Assembly: GCF_022827545.1 (NCBI RefSeq)
Contig: NZ_CP094669.1
Coordinates: 5,449,001 to 5,513,000, forward strand
From: Hymenobacter tibetensis
Lineage (GTDB): Bacteria > Bacteroidota > Bacteroidia > Cytophagales > Hymenobacteraceae
DNA length: 64,000 nt
Direction: 5' to 3'
The notes beneath the pieces were generated by a model that was not told where the DNA came from, did no database searches, and saw nothing but the letters and a program-made list of their open reading frames with translations. Position 1 is the first letter of the stretch; each line of letters opens with the position of its first letter. The position numbers were made by a program, and so were the translations under genes. This document shows, piece by piece, positions 8,686 through 17,500 of this stretch.

Positions 8686-9798
8686 CTAACTTTTCTTTTC
8701 GCCCTCGGCGGGCGGCCCGAGTACTTTCACTTTGTCGGACTTGGTTAGGCCCGACGTGACTTCCACGTTGATGCCGTCGGAGAGGCCAGTTTTCACCAGG
8801 CGCTTTTGGAACTGCTGCGGGCCGGTTTCCACCTCCACGAATACGCTGTCCTTGTTTTTCTTACCGAACTGGAGCAGGCTCTCCCGGATGGCTAGCACCT
8901 GCGTCCGGCGGCCTAGCACGATGTCACCGTTGGCCGAGTAGTTGGCTCGCAGGAATTGTCCGGGCTTGAGTTTCAGTCGGGCCCGCACCTGAAACTTGAT
9001 GGCGCCTTCCTCGGCAATGCCTTTGGGTGCAATATATTCGAGCGTAGCCGGGAACGACTCGTTTTCGAGGGCGCCAATGGTTAGGTTGAGGTCCATGCCT
9101 TCGCGCACTTTGCCTACTTCGCTTTCGTCTATTTTACCCTCAAAAACCAGGCTCTGCATGTCGGCAATAGAAGCAATAGTGGTGCCCTCGTTGAAGTTGT
9201 TGCGCTCTACCACCGACGAACCCACTTTAATCGGTACATCCAGCAACAGCCCGGTGATGGTGGAGCGGACCAGGTTGGAGGCGCCGCCGGTGTTGCGAGA
9301 AGCGCCACGCTGGGCAATCTGAAGGTCGTTTTCGGCAGCATTCAGCGCCTGCTTCTTGGCTCGGTAGTCAGCGAGCAGGCGGTTGAACTCCTGCGCCGCA
9401 ATTACTTTCTGCTCGAACAGGGGGCGCTGGCGTTCTAGCTCTATCTCGCTGGTTTCCAGTGCTACGCGGGCGGCTTGGATGCTGTTCTGGGCATTGTTCA
9501 CGTTACCGGCGTTGGCTACCGTTCGGATGCGCGCGAGTAGCTGCCCTTCTTTCACTGGCTGGCCAGCTTCCACGTACAGTTCTTCTACGATACCCGAAAC
9601 CTGCGGCTTGATGAGCACCTCGCGGCGAGGAACAATGCTGCCCGTTGCCACCGTCTTCTTCACGATATCCGCCACGAAGGGCTCCTCCGTTTTGTACACG
9701 ATAGGGTCGGTGTGGGCTTGCTTCCAGAAGTAATAGCCCAGCCAGCCGAACCCGGCCAGCAAGAGCAACAGCAGCAGTGAAAGAAATACGCGTTTCAT
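8686..9798 (-). CDS. Periplasmic adaptor of an ABC/RND-type exporter (MacA/HlyD family)
   Basis: 370 aa. An N-terminal anchor helix (about 4-25) is followed by the lipoyl/barrel-sandwich half-motif (VSGIVEELYVEAGQPVKEGQ, about 68-87), an alpha-hairpin (about 95-170), the second half-motif and a beta-barrel domain. The protein bridges an inner-membrane transporter and an outer-membrane channel. It is the last gene of the minus-strand cluster with two MacB-like permeases and an ATPase, so it most likely serves that ABC exporter. The outer-membrane factor is not in the cluster. Confidence 0.9.
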   Translation of the reverse strand: MKRVFLSLLLLLLLAGFGWLGYYFWKQAHTDPIVYKTEEPFVADIVKKTVATGSIVPRREVLIKPQVSGIVEELYVEAGQPVKEGQLLARIRTVANAGNVNNAQNSIQAARVALETSEIELERQRPLFEQKVIAAQEFNRLLADYRAKKQALNAAENDLQIAQRGASRNTGGASNLVRSTITGLLLDVPIKVGSSVVERNNFNEGTTIASIADMQSLVFEGKIDESEVGKVREGMDLNLTIGALENESFPATLEYIAPKGIAEEGAIKFQVRARLKLKPGQFLRANYSANGDIVLGRRTQVLAIRESLLQFGKKNKDSVFVEVETGPQQFQKRLVKTGLSDGINVEVTSGLTKSDKVKVLGPPAEGEKKS

Positions 9799-9884
9799 AG
9801 GGGTGTCTTAGGGCCTTAACTTCTTAGCAACTAGGGTGTATCGTATGCTTATGCCAGCAGCGTTTGACTTGCCGCCGCTCGAAC

Positions 9885-11126
9885 TCATTCGTCTTTCAAC
9901 GCTACTACGGGTTGCACTTGGGCGGCTTTGAGGGCCGGCACCAGTCCGGCCACCGCGCCAGCCACCACCAATAGCGCTACGGCGGTACTGGCCACTCCCA
10001 CATCCACTCGTGGGTTGGCAAAAAACCCAACGTCCTGGCCGTCAATCATGGCGCTGATACCAGCCATGAGGGCGGTGCCAAACAGCAGCCCAAGCAGCCC
10101 AGCCGCGGCCGTAATGACTATACTTTCCTGCACAATCAAGCTCACGATGCTCCAGGGGGTGGCGCCCAGCGCCTTCCGAATCCCGATTTCCTTGGTGCGC
10201 TCTTTCACCACAATAAGCATGATGTTGCTGACCCCAATAATGCCCGCCAGAATGGTACCGATACTTACCAGCCAGCTGAAGCCCGATATACCCGTAAACA
10301 AGCCTTGTACCCGGGCGTACTCTTCTTCCACATTGGCCGAGCCGAAAGCCCGGTCGTCGGTGGGAGCTACCTTATGCTGCCGGGCCAAAATCTGCTTCAC
10401 CTTGGTTTCAACAATGGCCGCCGGAATACCGGTGCGCGGAATGAAGGCAAAGTAGCCTACTTGGTTTACCTGGTTGAAGGTGACTTGCAACGCGGTGAGC
10501 GGAATCATGATGGTCTGGGCTTCTTCCTGCGCATTTTCGGGTTTGCCCTCGGCCTTGAATTTGCCAACCACCTGAAAGAAAATGCCTTTGATGCGAATTT
10601 CCTGGCCCAGCGGGTCGGCAGTGCCGAACAACACTTCTGCCACCCGGTCGCCAATGACAGCCACTTTGCGCCGTTCCTCGATGTCGATGTCGTTGAGGAA
10701 GCGTCCACCGGTCAGGTTCACGGCGCGCACTGCCGGGTAGCCTGGATACTCCCCGTTCACTGAAAACGACGAGCTTTTGGTGCCATACTGCACCGTGAAC
10801 GTCCCGTCAAGGGAGCTACGCGGCAGAATAACCGCCGCTTCTGGCACCTCCCGCTTCAGCGTTGCTACATCGTCGTTGGTGAACCGCACGAAGCGGCCCA
10901 CTTTCAGCCCGGCGTAGGGTACGCTGGTGCGCTGGCTCCACACAAATACGGCATTCTTGGCCACGTTGAACTCCTTCTCTACCCCGTTGCGGAATCCTTT
11001 GCCTGCTCCTAGCAGCACTACCAACATGAAGATGCCCCAAAACACCCCGAACGCCGTGAGGCCCGTGCGCAGCTTATGCCGCCGCACCGTGCCTAAGATT
11101 TCCTGCCATTTATCTACGTCGAACAT
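9885..11126 (-). CDS. MacB-like ABC transporter permease, copy 2
   Basis: 413 aa. One N-terminal helix (about 16-42, LTAFGVFWGIFMLVVLLGAG), a large periplasmic MacB-type core domain (about 45-275), then three C-terminal helices of the FtsX domain (SIGTILAGIIGVSNIMLIVV; VITAAAGLLGLLFG; ALLVVAGAVAGLVPALKAAQ). No ATPase domain, so it depends on the separate ATPase at 13083-13751. It is the same length as the permease upstream and shares its N-terminal and C-terminal blocks, so the two are tandem duplicates that probably form a heterodimer. MacB-type machines act as mechanotransmitters driving periplasmic extrusion. Confidence 0.9.
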   Translation of the reverse strand: MFDVDKWQEILGTVRRHKLRTGLTAFGVFWGIFMLVVLLGAGKGFRNGVEKEFNVAKNAVFVWSQRTSVPYAGLKVGRFVRFTNDDVATLKREVPEAAVILPRSSLDGTFTVQYGTKSSSFSVNGEYPGYPAVRAVNLTGGRFLNDIDIEERRKVAVIGDRVAEVLFGTADPLGQEIRIKGIFFQVVGKFKAEGKPENAQEEAQTIMIPLTALQVTFNQVNQVGYFAFIPRTGIPAAIVETKVKQILARQHKVAPTDDRAFGSANVEEEYARVQGLFTGISGFSWLVSIGTILAGIIGVSNIMLIVVKERTKEIGIRKALGATPWSIVSLIVQESIVITAAAGLLGLLFGTALMAGISAMIDGQDVGFFANPRVDVGVASTAVALLVVAGAVAGLVPALKAAQVQPVVALKDE

Positions 11127-11214
11127 AGGGCCGAGTGAGGCTAGAGTTGGGGTTCAGGGTTTCTGCTCCCTTGCAGCAGAAGTACCAGGCGCAGGGTGTT
11201 TATGTACTTCATTG

Positions 11215-12456
11215 TTAGTCAGCGCGCAAGGCTTCTATCGGTTTCACGTTGGCGGCTTTCATGGCAGGTACCAGCCCCGCTATGGCACCCGCTACTACCA
11301 GTAGCGCCGTGGCACTAAGCGCCACGCCAATATTCACTTCCGGGTGGTCGAAGTAGGACGTGGTGCCGCCGGCTTGCTCCAAGGCATAGCGGGCCGCATC
11401 CAGTAAAGCCACCCCAGCCAGCAGCCCCAAGTAGCCTGACACGCTGGTAATAACCACCGACTCCTGCACAATCATACTGACAATGCTCCAGGGGGTGGCC
11501 CCGAGCGCCTTCCGTACCCCTATCTCGCGGGTGCGCTCCTGCACAATGATGAGCATGATGTTGCTGACGCCCACCACACCTGCTACCAGCGTCAGTACCC
11601 CAATCACGCTCACAAACAGCTTGATACCCGTGAACAAGCCCTCGAAGCGCTGCACTTCTTCCTCGTTGTTTTCAAGGTAGATGGCCTGCTTGTCGGCGGG
11701 GTCGAACTTGTGGCGGCGAGCCATCAGCAGCCGCACTTGCTCTTCCAGCACCTTCACCGGCGTGCCTTTGCGGCTGCTCATCACAAAGTTCTGCACTTGG
11801 TTGTACTGGTTGAAGGTGGTTTGGAACGTGCTGAACGGTACAAAGGCACGTTCCTCATTGCGGCCGTTGTTGCCGGTGGACGTGAACGTACCTACCACTT
11901 TGAAAAACACGCCTTTCACTTGCACATATTTCCCAATGCCGCTGCTGTCACCAAATAGCACCTTGTGCACTTTCTCGCCAAGCAGCATCACCTTCCGTTG
12001 CTCTACCCCGTCGAGCGGGTTGAGCAAGCGGCCCCGCATCAGCTTCTCGCCGTTAAGCTGAAAGAACTCAGCGCTGGCCCCAAACACCTGATACGAACCG
12101 TTTTTTGTACCGTTGATGATGGTATACTCGCCGTAGAGCCGGTTGCGAGAACCCAGCAGTTCCACCCCATCCACCTGCTGCCGAATAGCCGCTAAGTCGT
12201 CGTTGGCGAACTTGATTTCGCGGCCGGGCTTCATGCCTTGCCAGGGCAACGACGTTTTGCCGGCTCCCACAAACAAGCTGTTGAGCGCACCGCCGCCAAA
12301 TTCTTTCCAGATACCGTTTTCAATGCCTTTGCCCGCGCCAAGCAACAGCACCAGCATGAAAATGCCCCAGAACACCCCGAATGCAGTCAGGAACGTGCGC
12401 AGCTTGTTGCGGCGCATGGTGCCTAGTATTTCCTGCCATTTATCGAGGTCGAACAT
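11215..12456 (-). CDS. MacB-like ABC transporter permease, copy 1
   Basis: 413 aa with the MacB/FtsX layout: N-terminal helix (about 16-42), periplasmic core domain (about 45-280), three C-terminal helices with NIMLIIVQERTREIGVRKALG, the coupling segment that touches the ATPase. It is a paralogue of the permease at 9885-11126, 88 bp away. The periplasmic domains differ more than the membrane parts, as expected if the two copies have split roles in one asymmetric exporter. The pair lies in one operon with ATPase and adaptor. Confidence 0.9.
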   Translation of the reverse strand: MFDLDKWQEILGTMRRNKLRTFLTAFGVFWGIFMLVLLLGAGKGIENGIWKEFGGGALNSLFVGAGKTSLPWQGMKPGREIKFANDDLAAIRQQVDGVELLGSRNRLYGEYTIINGTKNGSYQVFGASAEFFQLNGEKLMRGRLLNPLDGVEQRKVMLLGEKVHKVLFGDSSGIGKYVQVKGVFFKVVGTFTSTGNNGRNEERAFVPFSTFQTTFNQYNQVQNFVMSSRKGTPVKVLEEQVRLLMARRHKFDPADKQAIYLENNEEEVQRFEGLFTGIKLFVSVIGVLTLVAGVVGVSNIMLIIVQERTREIGVRKALGATPWSIVSMIVQESVVITSVSGYLGLLAGVALLDAARYALEQAGGTTSYFDHPEVNIGVALSATALLVVAGAIAGLVPAMKAANVKPIEALRAD

Positions 12457-12520
12457 GAAGCGCTACGTCTGCGGTTGGAATGAATATCATGGGGTTTTTA
12501 AAGGCGCCGTGCTTGAGAGG

Positions 12521-13033
12521 CTATTCGCCGCCGCAGCTGCGCCGTACTTTTTCCAGGCGCCGGACCACGTCCTTCACTGTGGCCTCGTTGGTGGTGTGGA
12601 GGGGTAAGTTGAAGCTGGTGTTGCTGCTGCTGCCCTTCTTGTGCTTTTTGATGTTGATCTGAAAGTGCTTCCGCCCATCATCACCGGTGGTGGGCTCGTA
12701 AGTCAGCGGGCTCACATCGGCCCACTCGAAGCTCATTCTCATTTCAAACATGCCGTTGTCCATCTTCACTGCCCAGCCGGAGTTGCCGCTACCGTAGCTG
12801 ACGGCCAGCGGTTTAGGCATTTGCACGTCGGCATCCCGGTCGCGGATAATCTGCTCGGCCTGGCAGCCGCTCATCGTCAGGATTACGTCTTGCTTCGGCT
12901 TTTCAGGGTCGCGCATCAGTTGGGCCAGCTGTTTGGTCAGCGCTTGTTTTTCGGCGACGGACACTTGGGCGTGCGCATCATAGCTGAAGCAACTGGCGGC
13001 AAGCAGCGCAAGAAAGAAAAAATGCTTTTTCAT
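12521..13033 (-). CDS. Small secreted protein inside the MacB operon
   Basis: 170 aa with a clear signal peptide (MKKHFFFLALLAASCFSYDAHAQ). The mature part has no family I recognise; it contains C and W residues, a mid region of beta character (GWAVKMDNGMFEMRMSFEWADV) and ends in VRRLEKVRRSCGGE. It lies between the ATPase gene (49 bp) and permease copy 1 (64 bp) on the same strand, so it is probably co-transcribed. It could be a periplasmic accessory or a passenger of the export system; the sequence does not decide. Confidence 0.75.
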   Translation of the reverse strand: MKKHFFFLALLAASCFSYDAHAQVSVAEKQALTKQLAQLMRDPEKPKQDVILTMSGCQAEQIIRDRDADVQMPKPLAVSYGSGNSGWAVKMDNGMFEMRMSFEWADVSPLTYEPTTGDDGRKHFQINIKKHKKGSSSNTSFNLPLHTTNEATVKDVVRRLEKVRRSCGGE

Positions 13034-13082
13034 CGTGAGCTAAGGCAAAAGTGAAAGGATATCTAAAGGCCGGCAAGGCCGT

Positions 13083-13751
13083 TTACTCGTTCACAATCAA
13101 GCCGTCGCGCACCCGAATCATGCGCTGGGTTTGGTCGGCAATGTCGTTTTCGTGCGTCACAATGACTACCGTCATTCCCTCCCGGTGTACTTGCTTGAAG
13201 ATGTCCATCACCTCCTGCGTGGTTTGGGTGTCGAGGGCGCCGGTGGGCTCATCAGCCAGAATCAGCTTGGGCTTGCTGATTAGGGCCCGCGCAATGGCCA
13301 CACGCTGCTTCTGCCCCCCCGAAAGTTCGCTGGGCAGGTGGTCGGCGCGGTCGGCAAGGCCTACCCGGTCGAGGTACTCCAGGGCCAAACGGTTCCGCTC
13401 ACGGCGGCTCACTTTCTGATAGTACAGCGGCAGGGCCACGTTTTCCAGCGCATTCTTGAAGCTCAGCAGGTTGAACGACTGAAAGACGAACCCCAAAAAC
13501 TTGTTGCGGTAGTGCGCCGCCCGGGTCTGCGACAGGTTGCGGTCGATGCGGGTACCAGCCAACGTGTAGTCGCCTTGGTCGAAGTCGTCGAGGATGCCCA
13601 GAATATTGAGGAGCGTGCTTTTCCCTGACCCCGACGAGCCCATGATACTTACCAGCTCACCTTCTCGGATGTGCAGATCGATGCCCTTGAGCACCTCTAG
13701 CCGATTGGTACCCACCTCGTAGCTCTTCCGAATGTTGTGCAACTGAATCAT
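13083..13751 (-). CDS. ABC exporter ATPase (MacB/LolD type)
   Basis: 222 aa, the size of stand-alone LolD/MacB-type ATPases. Walker [10 protein letters not shown] (about 38-46), signature [15 protein letters not shown] (about 141-155), Walker [13 protein letters not shown] (about 161-172) and the switch histidine in VIVTHEND (about 195-202) are all intact. It energises the two FtsX-type permeases encoded downstream. First gene of a five-gene minus-strand operon (ATPase, secreted protein, permease, permease, adaptor), with a candidate promoter at 13805-13834. Confidence 0.93.
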   Translation of the reverse strand: MIQLHNIRKSYEVGTNRLEVLKGIDLHIREGELVSIMGSSGSGKSTLLNILGILDDFDQGDYTLAGTRIDRNLSQTRAAHYRNKFLGFVFQSFNLLSFKNALENVALPLYYQKVSRRERNRLALEYLDRVGLADRADHLPSELSGGQKQRVAIARALISKPKLILADEPTGALDTQTTQEVMDIFKQVHREGMTVVIVTHENDIADQTQRMIRVRDGLIVNE

Positions 13752-14092
13752 GAGCGGCTGATAGCTACGTATGGCTTATATGCATCACCAAGTAGTATGC
13801 AATGCAAAGTAGGCGTTAGTTGTCGGGAAATCAAAGTAGCAACGCGAATATTTTCGCCGTGCCATATAGTTCTACCTCTGTCTGAAACACCGGCAATCGA
13901 ATAGATGCGGTAGTTGCTACAACGGTTGCCTGCGTTTGGCTAACTCTCGAACGAGTTCCTTTTCCGAGGCTTTGCACCCACCATCCGGAGGCAACGGTAG
14001 GCCAGTTGCCCCGCAGTGTTATACCCCAGCTAGCGGGGCACTTTGCTGGCGGGGATGCGCCAGTGTGGGAAGTGCTGCGTATTTTTGGGCCG
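13752..14092. other. Divergent intergenic region, export operon and metal locus
   Basis: About 340 bp separating the minus-strand MacB operon from the plus-strand metal efflux genes. A promoter candidate for the export operon is at 13805-13834. No metal-responsive operator that I can name is obvious for the efflux side, and no regulator gene is next to it. Confidence 0.4.
13805..13834 (-). promoter_or_regulatory. Candidate promoter of the MacB operon
   Basis: Minus strand: TTG (13832-13834), 20 nt, then TACTTTGC (-7 region 13805-13811), a near-consensus Bacteroidota promoter, about 55 bp upstream of the ATPase ATG. Confidence 0.45.
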
Positions 14093-14425
14093 ATGAGGCT
14101 GCTAGCTCTACTCTTCTCGCTTTACTTTTTGGTGCTGTCCTGCCAGGCTTGCGCCGATGACGCAGGGTGCGCTGCCTCGGTGGAAACGTACGCTACGGCG
14201 GGCCCTGCCAGCCACTCTCCCAAGGGTGTAGCCGACGACGACTGGTGCTCGCCTTTGTGCCAGTGCCATTGCTGCCCCGGTTTCGCGCTGCCCGCACCGC
14301 AGTTGGCGCCTGTAATGGTAACGCCACTCGTTGCTGCCTCGCCTGCGTATGCCGCAACGCCGGTTCCGGCTATGCCGGCGGGCTTACGTGCCGTGCTGTG
14401 GCAACCTCCCCAACTAGCTGGCTAG
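14093..14425 (+). CDS. Small Cys-rich exported protein (DUF6660-like)
   Basis: 110 aa from the ATG at 14093, where a hydrophobic export signal begins (MRLLALLFSLYFLVLSC). C17 could be a lipidated cysteine. A cluster CSPLCQCHCCPG at about residues 52-63 holds five cysteines and a histidine, a plausible soft-metal binding site. The C-terminal third is Ala/Pro-rich. Similar small Cys-rich proteins sit before CusA-type pumps in Bacteroidota; I recall them as DUF6660, function unassigned. It starts 480 bp before the CusA fusion on the same strand, so co-regulation with metal efflux is likely. A role as metal sensor or chaperone is inference. Confidence 0.75.
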   Translation: MRLLALLFSLYFLVLSCQACADDAGCAASVETYATAGPASHSPKGVADDDWCSPLCQCHCCPGFALPAPQLAPVMVTPLVAASPAYAATPVPAMPAGLRAVLWQPPQLAG

Positions 14426-14573
14426 GTTCATTTTAATTTTACGGCATTCGCTGGCTGGCTTCGTATCTACACGGAGTTCAGTTGCTGCTACTTGCCTGTT
14501 GCGGGTTGAAATGCTGGTATGTGCTGCTACCCGTCTGTTTTTGTTGTTACCGCTTTAAACTTCCAGCCAATTT

Positions 14574-17500
14574 ATGTTCGACCGGCTGATCTACTTTTCC
14601 ATTCATAACAAACTGATTATCGGGTTGTTGACCCTGACCTTGGTGGTCTGGGGCAGCTACTCGCTGATGCGGCTGCCCATTGATGCCGTGCCCGACATCA
14701 CCACCAACCAGGTGGTGGTGTACACCGTGGCTCCCTCATTAGCCGCCACCGACATCGAGCGGCTGGTGTCGTTTCCGGTGGAGCAAAGCGTGGCTACTAT
14801 TCCAGGCCGAGAGCAAGTGCGCTCGTTTTCGCGCTTCGGTCTTTCGGTGGTTACCATCGTTTTCGCCGACGACGTGGACGTGTACTGGGCTCGGCAGCAG
14901 GTGGCCGAGCGGTTGCGTGAGGCCGAAAGCCAGATACCCGCCGGCATCGGGCGGCCCGAGTTGGCGCCCGTTAGCACCGGCCTCGGCGAAATCTACCAGT
15001 ATGTAGTGCGGGTGAAACCGGGCTATAAAGACAAGTACTCGGCCTCCGATCTGCGTACCCTCCAAGACTGGATAGTGCGGCGCCAGTTGCTTGGTACGCC
15101 GGGCGTGGCCGAGGTCAGCAGCTTCGGCGGCCACCTCAAGCAATACGAAGTAGCCCTGGACCCCGAGCGCCTCCGCTCCCTCAACGTCACGGTAGAGGAA
15201 GTGTACCAGGCCGTGGCCCGCAACAACCAAAACACGGGCGGCGCCTACCTCGACCGTAATCCCACGGCCTACTTTATCCGCACCGAAGGCCTCGTTGGTT
15301 CGCCCGCCGACATCGGCAATATTGTGGTGCGCAGCACCAGCAACGGCCTACCCATCTTGGTGCGGGATGTGGCGCAGGTGGGCCTCGGGTCGGCGGTCCG
15401 CTACGGTGCCCTGACCCGCAACGACGAAGGCGAGGTAACCGGCGGACTGGTGCTCATGCTCAAGGGGGCCAATGCCAACGAAGTAATCAAGGCTGTGAAG
15501 GAGCGCATGGTGTCCATTCAAAAGAGCCTACCCGCCGGCGTAGTAGTGGAGCCATTTCTGGACCGCTCTACGCTGGTCAACCGGGCTATTGCCACCGTTA
15601 GTCGCAACCTGGCCGAGGGGGCACTGATTGTAGTGTTTGTCTTGGTCTTGTTTCTTGGCAACTGGCGCGCCGGGCTGGTGGTGGCTTCCGTCATTCCGCT
15701 GGCTATGCTATTTGCTATCAGCATGATGCGTCTATTTGGCGTAACCGGCAACCTGATGAGCCTAGGCGCCATCGACTTCGGATTGATTGTGGATGGGGCC
15801 GTTATCATCGTGGAAGCCATTGTGCACCGACTGGCCTTGCACAAGCTCGCCACCGATGCCGACAAACTGGCCACCGACGCCATGGACGAGGAAACGTATC
15901 AGGCCGCGTCGCGCATCCGTTCGTCGGCGGCGTTCGGCGAAATCATCATCCTGATTGTGTACCTGCCCTTGCTGGCGCTCGGGGGCATTGAGGGTAAGAT
16001 GTTCCGCCCCATGGCCGAAACGGTGGCCTTCGCCATCCTCGGTGCCTTTATCCTTTCCCTGACCTATGTGCCTATGATGTCGGCGCTGGCGTTGAGCCGG
16101 AAGGCAGACACTGGCCCCAACTTTTCCGACCGGATGATGACTTTTTTCCAGCGGCTTTACGAACCAGTGCTCGGCTGGGCGTTGCGGGCACGGGCCGTAG
16201 TGCTGCTGGCGGCGGTGGCGTTGCTGGTAGGTGCGGGCTTACTGTTTCGTACCCTAGGTGGCGAGTTCATTCCGCAGCTATGGGAGGGCGACTTCGCCGT
16301 GGAAAGCCGAACCCTGACGGGCAGCTCGCTGAGTTACACCGTCGAGAAGGCCCAGCAGGCGGCCGGCATTCTGAAGCGGCAATTTCCGGAGGTGAAGCAG
16401 GTGGTCACCAAAATCGGGTCCGCTGAAATTCCCACCGACCCCATGCCCGTAGAAAGTGCCGATTTGATAGTGGTGATGCAAGACAAAGCGGAATGGACCA
16501 GTGCGGAAAGCCACGAGGAAATGGCCGCCAAGATGGCTAAGGCCGTCAGCGTCATTCCGGGGATGTCGTTCAGCTTTCAGCAGCCCATTCAGATGCGCTT
16601 CAACGAGTTAATTAGCGGCGCTAAGCAGGATGTGGTAGTGAAAATTTACGGCGAAGACCTTGACCTACTAGCCGACTACGCCCAACGGGCAGGGCGGCTG
16701 GCGCGCCGCGTGGCCGGGGCCGAAGATGTGTACGTGGAACGCGTAACGGGCCTAACCCAAATAGTGGTGGACCTGAACCGCAACCGCCTCGCGCAGTTCG
16801 GCCTCAACATCGATGATGTGAACCGCACCGTGCAAACCGCCTTCGCCGGCCAGACTGCCGGGCAGGTATTCGAGCAGGAGCGGCGCTTTGACTTGGTGCT
16901 GCGCCTGCGACAAGACTTGCGCACCGACATTAATAGTGTACGGCGGCTGTTTATTGCCGCGCCCGGCGGGCAGCAAGTCCCGCTGGAGCAGGTAGCCACC
17001 GTGGAGCTGCGTGAAGGGCCAAACCAAATCCAGCGCGACGATGCCAAGCGCTACATCACCGTGGCCTTCAACGTACGCGGCCGCGATGTGGAAACTGTGG
17101 TGCACGAGTTGCAGAACACGATAGGCCAGCACCTGAAGCTGGCACCCGGCTACTATGCCACCTATGGCGGCCAATTCGAGAACCTACGGCAAGCCACGGA
17201 GCGCCTGAGCATTGCGGTACCGGTGGCCTTGCTCTTGATTTTGGTGTTGCTCTATTTCACGTTCAGGTCGGTGAGCGAGGCACTGCTCATTTTCACGGCT
17301 ATACCGCTGTCGGCTATTGGCGGGGTGGTGGCGCTGTGGCTGCGCGACATGCCGTTCAGTATTTCGGCGGGCGTTGGGTTTATTGCCTTGTTTGGGGTGG
17401 CCGTGCTCAATGGTATCGTGCTCCTCGGTCAGTTCAATCAGCTCAAAGCCGACGGTGTTACGGACTTGCTGGAACGAATCAAGCAGGGCACCGAAGCCCG

